Shown here piece by piece: positions 34,781 through 45,440 of a DNA stretch of 64,000 bases (positions are counted from its first letter, which is position 1; each line of letters starts with the position of its first letter). Where the stretch lies: positions 16,522,297-16,586,296 of the forward strand of contig OU452206.1 in NCBI GenBank assembly GCA_911728435.2, in the 5' to 3' direction. The notes beneath the pieces are model-generated. The model worked only from the letters and a program-made list of their open reading frames with translations. It had not been told where the DNA came from and ran no database searches. The translations under genes were made by a program, and so were the position numbers. The DNA is from Apoderus coryli. Lineage: Eukaryota > Arthropoda > Insecta > Coleoptera > Attelabidae.

Positions 34781-35025
34781 GGTTCATCCTCAGCGTCTTA
34801 CAAATCTGAAAAATGTAAACACGACAACCGAGAAATAGACAGGAGTATTTCTCGATTCAGCTAAAAGTTAGAACAACAGATAACTTTGTTGCAACTTTTT
34901 TCAATTGCCAGGCATATCTTCTAAAATAAACTCAAACTTTGGCTGTTTTTGTTGCTTGGCACTCTTATCCCGCGGGTTCTCATTGAAAACCCTGATTTTA
35001 TGTTATGTATTACAGTCATAATTAT
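34781..35025. other. No gene seen
   Basis: Short spacer between a MITE and a mariner fragment. Confidence 0.25.
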
Positions 35026-35345
35026 TATACAGGGTGAGGCAGAAAGAACCACCCAATTTGGAAACCGTCTAGCTACGGCAGAGGGTGATATATCATTCGA
35101 CGTGTGTATTCATGCCATTTTCTTTGTAAACCATGGCTTGGTTGGGATAGAACCGTACTTTTGTCGTGTGCATTTCACATTCACTTTGAGGTCGGTCGAC
35201 ATGATCCGCTTGGCAACAGACAGACCATTGGACAATGTGAGTCAAACAGGTTTGGCATTAAAAGGGAAATCTCCTGGTCGACCTCAGACAGCGAGAGGGC
35301 CAGCAAATGTAGCCGCTGTGAGAGCAATTCAGCAATCTCCGAGGC
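35026..35345 (+). pseudogene. Mariner-like transposase N-terminal fragment with terminus
   Basis: TTATACAGGGTGAGGC at 35026 looks like the element's terminal repeat. About 150 bp later the N-terminal transposase region follows in two frames: HFEVGRHDPLGNRQTI, then ALKGKSPGRPQTARGPANVA and AVRAIQQSPRR, matching the 'KGSVGRP.TVRTPENI..VR..I..SPRRS' linker of insect mariner-like transposases. The rest is missing. This is the best link in the window between the TACAGGGTG ends and a transposase family. Confidence 0.55.
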
Positions 35346-35428
35346 GCTTATGTGTTTTTTAAAACTGATTTTCAACGTCAGTGCGGGCCAGCAAAGCACA
35401 ATTTCTACCGCAGCGATTGAAGTATTAT

Positions 35429-36357
35429 CAGAGAACAACTAAGGGAGAGAATATAAAGTCTGGTGGGCGCGGCTAGTTTGCGCACCTTATTCGCGCAAAG
35501 GGATTCGATGACGTACTGAGTTTAGACAGAGGTGCCACACGCAGTTTAGACTAGTTTAGCGTTGCGAGCGAACGGATATTCAGTGGCAGCGTTAATCTGA
35601 GATTTTCGATTACAAGTGAGCTATTGTGTGATTGCGAAATTTACATTGTAAGGTAAGTTTTGTTTCGATTAACTTATTGTATTGTATTTTTATAGTGATG
35701 TGGTATATTGTCTTATTTTTGAAATGGAATTCCTCCTGTAATCTTATATTATGCGTAGTTGTATTTGTGTGTTTTATGTTCTATAGAGCTTTATGTTCTA
35801 TAGAGCTGAAATTTGGATGGTTCGTTCGGGCCGTGAAGATCTTAGAGCTAGTAAAAATTTGAGTAGCTGCAGATTGCGTGCTGCTCATTTTGACGACAGG
35901 ATTAAGTAATTTTGGTGGATTAACGATGCCAGATCCTGATTTTGTTTTATATACATCCCGTTTCGATGTTATATTTCAAACTAATTTTGAAAATGTGTGT
36001 ACCTACACAAACAAATATTTTGAAAAAACGTATTTGCCTTAGTAAAGATATTGCATATGTACAACCATGTTCAGAATTTCCTACACTTATATCGTAAGTT
36101 TGTATTTCAGAATAAGGTTATTTTATACGCTAAAAATTATTGTAGCAACAAAAATAAACTTATTATAATCAAAATGTTATAGAAAAATATAGGTTGTTTA
36201 GATTCTGTTCACCCCTTGATGCACACCTGCATTGCACCTACCTAGGTTCCTACTAATGACAAATACAAAAGAGTTCTTACAATAGCAGCGGCCACAGGCT
36301 GAATTAGATCAAAGGCGGCAAGACAGAGATTATATTCTCTCCCTTAGTTGTTCTCTG
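35429..36357 (+). mobile_element. THAP-bearing TIR element, P-element-like
   Basis: A 929-bp segment bracketed by 28-bp perfect inverted repeats (CAGAGAACAACTAAGGGAGA... at 35429-35456, the inverse at 36330-36357). The flanks GTATTAT (35422-35428) and GTATTAC (36358-36364) look like a 7-bp near-perfect target duplication. Inside are a GC-rich leader, a strong donor AAG|gtaagt at about 35651 and the second half of a THAP domain at 35814. CA-ended repeats, a 7-8-bp duplication and a THAP domain together suggest a P-like transposon with most of its transposase deleted. The family is inference, because no catalytic domain remains. Confidence 0.6.
35804..35906 (+). pseudogene. THAP domain, C-terminal half
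   Basis: After an acceptor-like gttctatag the frame reads W-M-V-R-SGREDLRASKNLSS, then CRLRAAHFDDR, ending in a stop. This matches the THAP zinc finger second half ('W....GR.DL....S...VCS.HF'). The zinc cysteine of C-x-x-H-F is changed to arginine (RLRAAHF), so metal binding would be lost. The first half with the C-x(2-4)-C pair is expected upstream of the intron that starts at about 35651, but I could not find it. Confidence 0.6.
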
Positions 36358-39300
36358 GTATTACTGCACCTAACTCCACTGCCGAGTCTAGTCAAGAAAG
36401 AGGCACCAATAACCATTCCGAAGCGTTCAGGCGACTGAATACAAATTCGACGATCTAAAAGGCCATATGAAAATCCTGAACTTGACACCATTAGGTTTAG
36501 ACTTTGACAAGATTTTTGTAAGAGTTGTCTGTACTCAAATTGCTCTCACAAAAAATACCTCGCTTCCAACCAAAGGACGTTGTCCGCATATAAACTTCCA
36601 AAGAACATTATATTGCTGACAGCTATAATAAACTCTTTCACAGTCGGGAATTATGCCAACAGGCATGTCATCCTAATCTAATCTTGTAGGGATGAGGAAA
36701 TTCCAATATACGCAGTTTTGATACTCTTAAAAAGAGAATAATAGTGGTGTTATTATAGTATTATCTGGAATGTGTTGATATTTTATAAATATCTTGACCC
36801 TTTCCCGACATTTTCTAACCGGCTTAATAATGCAGTTCAATATTATTCGTAGGGGATTTCAAAGTCATCCAGTTTTGATATCGAAAGGTCGTTAAGGTTG
36901 TGTAGTTTCAACACTATACATTAAGATAGTTCCCAATGGCAATCCGCCGTAAAAAATTCCGATTTACCTCTCGAAGGACCATAACAATAAAATTATACCA
37001 AATTGATTTTAATATGGGTTTATTAAACAACTTAACAGTTTAAATTAACTTCTGTGGCTAAAACAAATTCTTTAGTTATGTAATTACAAATCACACAATA
37101 GGTAGGTTTGTACAATTCTAATTGGTACAAACACAAATTGATTAAATTGAAGTGAAGTGACTAAAAGACTAAGAAAAATTGTTAATGTAACTTTTTCTGC
37201 TTTTACATCCGTTCTTTGCAAAAGCTCAAGTCTTAGTGAATATTGAATATTCAAAATAAAAAATAAGCATAATAAAATGAAACCAATAGCTACACTGCTT
37301 GCTTTTGGCGGTACAAAACAAAGAGCTTTTCCGCCACACGTGTACGGCGGCGGTGACTTATATAAAAAATAAAACAAAAATATGGTTTGTCTATTGCCTT
37401 TACTTTATCGTTATAGACAGGCGAAATCAGATGGTGTTATTTGAGTATAATATTAACAAAAAAATAATAAGCAAAACTAAACAAAGGTGTTAAGAGTGAA
37501 TAAAGTTTCTAGCGAGAATGTAATGGGCATGTGATGGAGGAAATGCGAATAGAAAAAGAGAGACCATCCAGCCTTGAGTAGAAATGAGAAATGAGTCCAG
37601 GCTACGTTTTTGTGTGCTGTGTTATTTGAGCAATTCGAGTAAGTGCAGACGTGGTACAATATGTTGAAACGTATATAGAACAATTCAAGGTTTGAGTTTA
37701 AAATTGTGCCCTTTACTTTTTTAAAAAAACTGTATATCAAAATCGAACCAATATCCAATCAAATAATAATATTAAAAATGATACCACTGCCGCTTCGAAT
37801 CGATGATGATTGGGAGCTAATAGAACATCTCCTTGGAATACTAAAAGCAACAGATTGTTACGGTGTGAGGAGAGACGAGAAATAGCAGTTTAGGTACATT
37901 GGAATGGATGAAATTGCCAACTGCTGTAAATACACCACCACTATGGGAATGAATAACATACACACATAGCCCGACATAGATTCTGGTAATCGACGGTAAT
38001 AAAATTTTCAGGATGCGCCTTCCAGTGCGGTGTGTATTGCCATCCATTGGAACAGATTTTGTCATTTATATTTTTTTTTTGCAATTAGCGAATGAGTCAG
38101 ATAAATAATTTCATTGCTTGCATTTTGTTACCAAGACAAACGTCTTCTAGATGCTGCTTTTGATATGTCCAGGATTTTTCAAAAAAAGCTAACTCCACAG
38201 TCAAGGTCAAGTAATGAAGCACCTTCAGCGAAAACAGTGTTCAACTGGTTTTCAGAAGGATCTAGTACCAAGACTTCATACGTTTAATCTACTCTATTTT
38301 CAGTGAAGTAAACATTTTTCTCCAAAATAATTTCTGTGGCACCCAGTGCAAGTATTTTTTCACATTTTAAATTTAAAAAAAAAATACAAACATTCTACCT
38401 ACCTGTTTGTACAACCAAATAATTAAAAATAACTGTCCATAACACAATGCAATCACTGATAGTTTTCATATTGAATCTCCAAATTGCAAATTTAAACTGG
38501 TTTATGTAAAATCACTTACACTCACAAATTATCAATTGGATTGTTAACATTTTTACCAGATTCTGATAGTCTGAAAATGGAAATAGAAAAAATATTGAAA
38601 CAAATTAATTATTATTGAATTAATGCGTTCTGTCTTGGTGTCTAAATGGTTGCCTTTACAACATAAATTTTCTATTTAATTTACGAAAACTTGGGTCATT
38701 TATATTACTTCAACCAACATGTAATTATGGTTTATTGATTTCCAACTAAAACTGATGTAAAATGTTCTGTGTTAAAATCAACAAATTTAAGCTATAGAGT
38801 TGCTCAAATAATTGTAAGCAACGCAAATATTGCTCTATTCGGTGCATATTAAAGTCAACAATGTGAACGAAAACAACAATAAGTGTTGCCAAAGCTCAGG
38901 ATATAAAAAGTTGCCCGGGTAGGTATAGCCTCAAGCAGCGTAAATATAAGAGACAGTAAAACCACTCTGAAATCTACCCGAAATATTGTCAATCTCACTC
39001 AGCATCGGCCGCCACTCTTTCTTAGAGGCAGTAGGTGCGTCGATTGGTTCTGATTTATACGGGTTGTCTTGCAGCATGCAAAAGAGTATTATTAAACCAG
39101 CAGTACTTTTTATTGTACGAGAATAAATAGTTTTTACTAAGAAAATTGCTTAATTTTTAATAAAAAATGAATGAATAATAATATTTTATTGTAACAAAAA
39201 CTTTCAGAACGACATGGCCAATTTGCTAGAGGTGATAGAACTGCTTAAAATAAGTGTAGCTTGTTATATAAATTTTTGCCGAATGGGCCTTCCTTTTCGA

Positions 39301-39627
39301 AGTACAGGGAGTTAAAAAAAGTATTATTTTGACTATTTTTTCTGACAATGAATTATTAAAAATAACGGTCTCAATTTTTGCATATGAATATTTTTGGGGT
39401 CGCAGAATCGATTAAAAATACTGGTGTTCCTTTAAAACGTATAGAAGGCGCTAGTCACACCATTGCTAAGCTAAATTTTCATTCATAACTTTTTTGATTT
39501 TTACTTTAGAGACTGGGCAATTACAAAAAATGATAGCTCGTTTTTTACTCAATAAAAAAGGTACCCTTCTGAAAAAAATCTCGGATGTACAGTTTCCAAG
39601 GTATTTTAAGTTTATTAACCTATGCTA
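36358..39627. other. No supported gene
   Basis: 3.3 kb without a credible gene. 38161-38285 (+) weakly resembles a mariner-like N-terminus (APSAKTVFNWFSEGSSTKTS). 38881-38925 resembles 19915-19955 (GTGTTGCCAAAGCTCAGGAT). Open frames at 37084-37377 and 37477-37758 (-) have no recognisable content. Confidence 0.3.
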
Positions 39628-39631
39628 TTAA

Positions 39632-41050
39632 CCCATTAAAGCCCATTGGCACATAAATGTGCCAGCGTTATTTTCTTTTATTTTTTCAAAACTCCCCAAA
39701 CTGAGCTGTTCTAGATACATGCTGAACTGTTCCTTGCGTAGTTATTTACAGGTCATAATTTTTTTTTAGATTTTACAGTGCTTGATTTTTGAGAAATTAA
39801 TGAAAACCTAACCCACTCTGAAGCATCTTACTACACCTGTCTGCACTGATGTAAATATAATTTTTTTTTACTTTTAATTACTTTACTAGTTGTTACATTT
39901 TTCATTTTGTTATTGATAAATATTCATTGTAACGATATTCAACAAAACCATAAGTTTTTTTATAACATAAATTTTATTATGAAGGAAAAAAAACCATTGG
40001 CACATAAACGTGCCAGTGGGCAGACATGATGTCTATTTCAAAAATATGCATGCGTAGTTGGCCTTGTTCTATTTTTAGTATTTGAACTGTCAAACACGCA
40101 CCAGTAGGTATTTATTACGTTCAGTACGCAATTTAGAAATTATTACTGGTACTTTACGGAAAAATAGAGTTTCAAAAGAATCAAATATGTCTGAGTATAA
40201 TTTGTTGCTAAAACAAGCCGAGGAACAATGGAACTCAAAACCGATGGAAAGTTAGTACTTGTGCAGGGGAATGATAATTCCATTGTAACTGTATTATCAA
40301 ACTGCTGTAATCATATGCTTCCTTTGAAAAATGTAGAGATATTCTATAACTAAAAAAAGTAAAATTCATATTCAAATGCCGTTTATAACAAAAATATGGG
40401 AGGCGTCGATTTTGAATCATCAGGGCTGTCTAACTATGGAATTTCAATAAGGACTAAACAGTAGTGGTGGTCTTTCTTCAGTTGTTCAATTGATCAACCT
40501 AATCTACAAGTTTGGCTATTATGGAGAAGGTGTGAAAACAATAATATGCCACTACTCGAATTCAGACGGCAACTTATTGCTTTATATTTATGGGCACCCT
40601 TCAATGAAACCAGGGCCATCACCAAGCGCATTATCACCAATTGTCAATTAGTTACGTTTGAATGAACAAAATCACTTGATAGTCCAAAGTAGTGAAACAT
40701 AGACAAAATGTAAAACATGTTCTAACCGCACCAGTTTTGAGTGTAATACCTGCAAAGTAGCCCTGCACCCAAAAACATACTTTAGGAATTTCCATAGAAC
40801 ATACCTTTTTATTATATTTATCAATAACTGGTAATTATTCAAAAAATATTTAGTTTTAAATATTTATGTAATGTTTCTCTTATGTTACTGTATGTGCCTG
40901 GTGGCACATTTATGTGCCACTATTTTTTTGGTACTTTTATTATAAATAAATTTTAAATTTTGCGTATACAATATTATTTCACATATATAAACAGCAACTC
41001 ACGTGTTTTTGTTCTAATTAAAACAGACAAAAATTACGGGCACTAATGGG
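39632..41050 (+). mobile_element. piggyBac-like element with TTAA target sites
   Basis: TTAA at 39628-39631 and 41051-41054 flank inverted repeats CCCATTAAAGCCC and GGGCACTAATGGG (11 of 13 matches). TTAA targeting with CCC...GGG ends is characteristic of piggyBac. Subterminal palindromes TGGCACATAAATGTGCCA (39647 on), a near copy at about 39995 and TGGCACATTTATGTGCCA near 40901 repeat within it. The interior carries the 3' part of a broken transposase on the plus strand. At 1.42 kb it is shorter than the usual 2.4-3 kb, so the catalytic core is largely deleted. Confidence 0.87.
40463..40800 (+). pseudogene. piggyBac transposase C-terminal remnant
   Basis: Plus-strand traces WWSFFSCSIDQPNLQVWL and MPLLEFRRQLIALYLW match the C-terminal 'W.LYR......M.LL.FRR......L' block of piggyBac transposases. 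At 40709 they are followed by the cysteine-rich finger CKTCSNRTSFECNTCKVALH ending in F-x-x-FH. The finger keeps its C-C/C-C/C-H/H pattern. At least two frameshifts or stops lie between these blocks. A possible N-terminal start MSEYNLLLKQAEEQWNSKP at 40187 soon hits a stop. The DDD core is not recognisable. Confidence 0.72.
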
Positions 41051-41320
41051 TTAATGTTAAATTATTAGAAGAAATATGTTTGTAAAGTATAAAATATAAA
41101 AAAAAATAATTTAAACACCTTAGGCGCAATGTACACTGAACGGGCGAGGGCGATGACGTGGCAAGGACGGGGCAGGGAATAACGGAGACGTGACGTGTGC
41201 CAATCCACACAGAAAGGGCGAGGTAGTGACGAGAAATTTCGGTCAGTACGTGGAATGCCGAGGTAAAGTTTGGAGAGTCATCGTTTTGCCTACAAACGTG
41301 GTTACCGACTGGTTTAGAAC

Positions 41321-41530
41321 ATGGATTATTCAAGTAATGATGAAGATATGTTGGATTGGGTGTACGTGGCTAATGTGCAAAAAACCAGACAATTTTGGGT
41401 TCATCCGTTGTGGCTAAAGAAGGGGCAAACTAGTGGAACATTCAACGTTATGCGGGAATTAAACAAATATCCAGATCCGTTCCAGAATTTTTATAGGATG
41501 TCCCAAGAGTGTTTTTATTGGCTCTTGTAA
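41321..41530 (+). pseudogene. Harbinger transposase N-terminus
   Basis: The start MDYSSNDEDMLDWVYVANVQ is followed by RQFWVHPLWLKKGQTSGTF and a patterned end ELNKYPDPFQNFYRMSQ, then a stop. It corresponds to the 'R.FWVHP......G.F..L...L..YP..F..YFRM....FD.LL' segment before the DDE nuclease domain of insect Harbinger transposases. The nuclease domain itself is absent, removed by the internal deletion. Confidence 0.65.
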
Positions 41531-41573
41531 AAGACGGCCTTGAAAAGAAATCAACGAATTGGAGGGAACTTAC

Positions 41574-41721
41574 CTTCAACACCAAATTTTTTTGCGATTT
41601 TCTGCCAGGCTTGGTCCTGAGCACTCCTAGTACAGTAATCTGAATGACTATGATCGTATAAGCATGGATATTTTTCAATTTCCTCACAAAACTAAATATT
41701 AAATCCAATATCGTCTCGCAT
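41574..41721 (-). pseudogene. MADF/Myb-like protein exon of the Harbinger element
   Basis: Minus-strand frame from ATG at 41721: MRDDIGFNI, one in-frame TAG, then FCEEIEKYPCLYDHSHSDY and CTRSAQDQAWQKIAKKFGVE, ending at a splice donor GAAG|gtaag (41574). This is a MADF DNA-binding domain ('LI..V...P.LYD..H..Y......D.AW..IA..FG'), the second protein of PIF/Harbinger elements, which helps the transposase bind DNA. The following exons are deleted. The single stop suggests recent loss of function. Confidence 0.75.
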
Positions 41722-41964
41722 TCTACTACTATTTTTTTTACTACGCACCAATAGTAGAACGGACGTCGGGCGTCGGACTGTTCCTGTACGCCACGAGTGA
41801 CTGAAAGGAGACGTGGCAAGGGCGGCGCCATGCCGCCCTTGCCCAACAGCGCCACGTCGCCTATATATGCATTGGCCCATTTAATTACATAGAAGAGACG
41901 TAGAAGCGACTTAAGTCTGTGCCACGTCCTCGCTTGACGTCTGTTCAGTGTGCATTGCGCCTTA

Positions 41965-42215
41965 GACAAACGGTTTATTGGATACCACATTTTACCTCCA
42001 ACTCAATTTTCTGCAGAATGATTTATTCGAAATTCTGGAAGATTTACCACTAGACGAGCGAGCAGCTATGTTTTTCATGCATGATGGTGCTGCACCACAA
42101 TTTAGTAGAGCGCCTAGAAGGTGCTTGAGTGAACATTATCCCAATAAATGGATAGGTTAGGGTGCTGATGCTCCAATTCATTGGCCTCCTCGATTGCCTG
42201 ATCTCAATCCCAGAT
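41965..42215 (+). pseudogene. Mariner-like transposase, C-terminal catalytic part
   Basis: RFIGYHILPPTQFSAE is followed, after a stop and frame change, by FEILEDLPLDERAAMFFMHD and GAAPQFSRAPRRCLSEHYPN, with a second stop after KWIG and then HWPPRLPDLNP. The HDGAAPQF block holds the second catalytic aspartate of IS630/mariner-like transposases, and 'WPPR.PDL.P' precedes the third. It belongs to the same group as 3690-4200. It abuts the right end of the Harbinger element. Confidence 0.7.
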
Positions 42216-42660
42216 ATGACAAATGGCTATTTTGCCAGATTTCCGTCCCATTTACCTCAAAAACATCACTTCAGTAATAGTTTTGTTTCTTCAAATCAAT
42301 CCTGACGTAAAATCACGAGAGAGAACAATTTGTTTTTTAAATTCCAACAAATTCACCAAGTGGAGTTTAAATTTATTTCGGTAAAAGCTAGTAAAATTAT
42401 ACATTTCTACTTATGATTTACCTAATAGTTAGCCAGCAGAATTTTTTACTTTCTGAAATTAACGTAGCTGAACATAAATAGGTGTATATTATGTATATGT
42501 AGGAATTTGCATTTTTTACTTAGCTGGATTTGTCGGAAAAATTGGCCGGCAGTGGAAAATCTATTAGAATATATAGTAAAAAAAATCATTCCTAGAAATT
42601 CCCGTTTAGCTGTATAACACGGTGTTCACTTTTATTATACAGGGTGTCATATGGTGACAC
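42216..42660. other. Spacer with one transposon end
   Basis: No gene. TTATACAGGGTGTCATATGG at about 42634 is a TACAGGGTG terminus followed at once by an inverted ATGGTGACACCC. Confidence 0.3.
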
Positions 42661-42663
42661 CCA

Positions 42664-42760
42664 TTAATAATAATAACTGTCTTTATTCGTCAGCAGAATG
42701 TGGTACAAAATAATTAAACAAATAATAGATAACTCACAACAAGCACCCATTCAGGTACTA
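42664..42760 (-). repeat. 3' tail of another non-LTR retroposon
   Basis: On the minus strand GACGAATAAAGACAG is followed by (TTA)n (42664-42678), the style of 3' end used by the retroposons at 43526 and 59165. Only the tail is recognisable. Confidence 0.35.
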
Positions 42761-42771
42761 AAAAACAAACT

Positions 42772-43526
42772 TTGCGATTGCATAAGCTGAGTGTTCCTAT
42801 AAAAGCAAAATTATGCGAGGCTTTAGTCTTATCACAACTTAACTACTGCGATGTCATCTACGCTTCATGCATTACGCAGGTCTCAAAATCCCTTTTACAG
42901 AAGTTCGTCTTCGCCTGATCTTCGGAATACGGAAATTTCAAAGGATATCTCACACTTTGTCTGCGATCAGATGGCTAAACATGGAAGACCGAAGATACTA
43001 TCATTCTGTATGTCGTTTTCACAAAATTTTGTGTGACAAATCTCCACCATATTTGTACCAGAGAATAAGATACCGCACAGATGTTCACAATATATAAGTG
43101 TGCGTCACAAACATGCCCTTACCCCACCTGTTCACTCTACGGAAATGTGTAAACGATCTTTCTCTTATATGATAGCGAAATACATGAATGAACTCTCATA
43201 TGATTTAAGAACATTACCAAAAAAATTATTTAGAATTAAATTACATAAGATGCTAATTTGTAAATCAAACGTATCTTCATTTATTGTAGGTTTTTTTGAA
43301 TGGATTAATGAGCTTTGAGTTGTACCTAGTTTTTTATTGTCTATTTTATAATTGTATGTTATTATTATTGTATGTTTCAAAAAATATTATGATTGTGCTT
43401 TGGTAGCAAATTTTTTTGTTTGTAACATTATGTTATATTTTCAGGGTTAGCTGAACAGAACAGTGACATCTGCCACTGTACTGAAACTCGCCCTTTAATA
43501 AAGTCCTTTATTATTATTATTATAAG
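42772..43526 (+). pseudogene. Jockey/CR1-like retroposon 3' end
   Basis: It begins inside the RT C-terminal domain: KLSVPIKAKLCEALVLSQLN and YCDVIYASCITQ, then in other frames WLNMEDRRYYHSVCRFHKIL, DKSPPYLYQRIRYRTDVHN, and KRSFSYMIAKYMNELSYD to a TGA at 43316. The 3' region ends with AATAAAG (43497) and (ATT)n to 43526. It is 5' truncated with at least three frameshifts. It resembles 28425-29400 closely in motif order. Confidence 0.77.
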
Positions 43527-44326
43527 ATGGTTTCAGATTTATTCATACAGGGTGGTGCAAAAAAGTATACTGAAAACGATGTTAGAAAATCATGTATATT
43601 TTTATAATTTTATCTTACTTATCATTAAAAATGAGCGCAATTTTGTAATAGGTAGTCGATTTCGAAATATCGGCAATTTAGATATCATTTTTCTGCAGCA
43701 CCGTTGACGAAATTCGATTCAAGGTAGTCTCTGAAATATTCTAAAGGATCGATACCATAAAAAACGCCCAACTGGAGTTATACAGTAACATATCAGTTGA
43801 ATATTTGCAACCGCTTTATAAATAAAAACTACACCACTGCTAATTCCCGTACTGACATTACAAAAGAAATGTCGGAAAACAACTCTATTCAATTAGCTTT
43901 CCAACTCGAACTATTATTATACAGGTGGTGAAAATTGGTGAGCGAATTGGGGACGTTCAATCGTTCAAGTTTTCGAAAAGTCCTTATTTAAAAAGGTACA
44001 GGGTGTTATGATGACTGCCTGAGGACGATTTTTTTTAAATATTTTCGAAACGAGTAAAGATGAATTAATCAAATGTTGCATATTTATTCACCTAGTTAAA
44101 TGTCGTAAACTGACATGAAATTGAATAAAAAAGGATGACCATAGGCGGGTAAACGGGGGGACCTTGCCTTAATTATAACCTAACTTTTTTTTTCTTGTGA
44201 CTTTTATTCCATTTGTGTCAAAAATGTGATCAAATAAAGTTTTCTACATAAAAAAGGCATACTTGTTTTTTCTCGAAAACTTTAGGACAAAACTGGTCCT
44301 TAGTAAACAGCAGTTTATTTATTACA
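43527..44326. other. No gene; transposon-end motifs
   Basis: CATACAGGGTGGTGC at about 43545 and GTACAGGGTGTTATG at about 43997 are unpaired TACAGGGTG ends in the same orientation. No gene. Confidence 0.3.
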
Positions 44327-44670
44327 GCGATAATACCCTACATGTGGTGTTTGTAGTTTGGTGTTTTTTTTATTAAAAATTAATTAAACGTCAAACTGAC
44401 AACTGGTTTAAAAATGTCATGGTGTGCGCTCTTTAAATCGCTAGAGGCGCGTTGGTCGAGTTTATTTGACAGTAGTTGTCATGTCACTAACAATCAACAA
44501 TCAATAAATTGCAACAAATAAATGTTTGTCATTGTCTTTAAAGACAATGGTTTTGTACTGGTTTTTAAATTTTTGTATTTCTTAGTTTCTTTTCTAAGTT
44601 TTTGTGGGAAGTGATTTAATTATTATTATTAGTTTATGTGGAAACATTCGTTTGGTTACTGAAATAACAG

Positions 44671-45162
44671 CAGAGAAGATGTACAACAATTGTAGGGTTT
44701 GTTGGGAGTATTTTATACCAGAAAATTTTGGACCTAATCAAACTCTCAAAAAGGGAGTATTGCCTGCATTAAAACTGCCAGGTATGTTTATTTCTATGGT
44801 TTTTAAACATTTCCAGTATACCTATTTTGTTGTTTCTTATTTGAAATTAAATATAATGTAAACAAAACATTAGTTTAATTTATAGTAGGTACGTAGTTTT
44901 TGAAACATTTTATACCTATTATAAATAAAATCTGTGTAAAAATCTACACATTAGGTATAGTTTATAGTACTATATTTCTAACAAATTAATGCAGATTTTC
45001 GTTGTATTTTTAATATAGAAATTGTTACGGAAGATTGTAGGTAGACATTTTCAAAGTTCGATTTTTTTAGAACTATTGCCATTACCAGAAAAAGAAGGTG
45101 AAAGTGTGGTACTGTCAGATGTTTCAGTTCCCTTCACAAGTACTCAAAATCCCATCTCTTAG
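44671..45162 (+). pseudogene. Two-exon THAP-domain fragment inside Crypton D
   Basis: Exon 44671-44781 codes MYNNCRVCWEYFIPENFGP and NQTLKKGVLPALKLP, the end of a THAP domain with its conserved A-V-P-x-L-x-L-P-like closure, up to a donor CCAG|gtatgt. Exon 45071-45162, after tttttttag, continues in the matching phase with ELLPLPEKEGESVVLSDVSV and stops at TAG. The C-x-x-H-F zinc histidine is tyrosine here (CWEYF), so the finger is broken. The first half of the domain is not found. It could be a captured host or transposon gene fragment. Confidence 0.6.
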
Positions 45163-45440
45163 ATGAGAGACAGACTTTATTTTTTGTTCTTAGGTATTTC
45201 TGCATCCACAATTTTAATTTTTCACTATTAGTAATAAATCAAATATCCCGCCTAAAGCAATAGCGATCTCTAGCGGTCGAGATTCCAAGCTCGTCTACTA
45301 CGCATTACGTTTACCTTTTATATAGATGAATTTTTGTTTTTGCTTATTTCCAAGCCAATAGATGGCGCGATTATATCGACACATTCGTCAACACGGGAGA
45401 GTCCATTCTATTCCAGTATATAAACATTATTCTATGAAAA

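Larger units (their letters stand above)
41123..41961. mobile_element. PIF/Harbinger element, 839 bp, TTA duplication
   Basis: Inverted repeats GGCGCAATGTACACTGAAC (41123 on) and GTTCAGTGTGCATTGCGCC (ending 41961) match at 18 of 19 positions and are flanked by TTA on both sides (41120-41122, 41962-41964). A 3-bp TTA/TWA duplication is diagnostic of PIF/Harbinger. Remnants of both proteins such elements encode are present in convergent orientation: the transposase N-terminus on plus and a MADF (Myb-like) protein on minus. The GC content is well above the surroundings. Confidence 0.92.

Noticed and set aside
41448..41990. 180-codon minus-strand open frame
   Set aside because: The real MADF homology is in a neighbouring frame. 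This frame is a shadow created by the GC-rich Harbinger end.
42841..43036. Short open frame overlapping the jockey/CR1-like 3' end
   Set aside because: Out-of-frame shadow of the RT C-terminal region, which is clear in the neighbouring frames.
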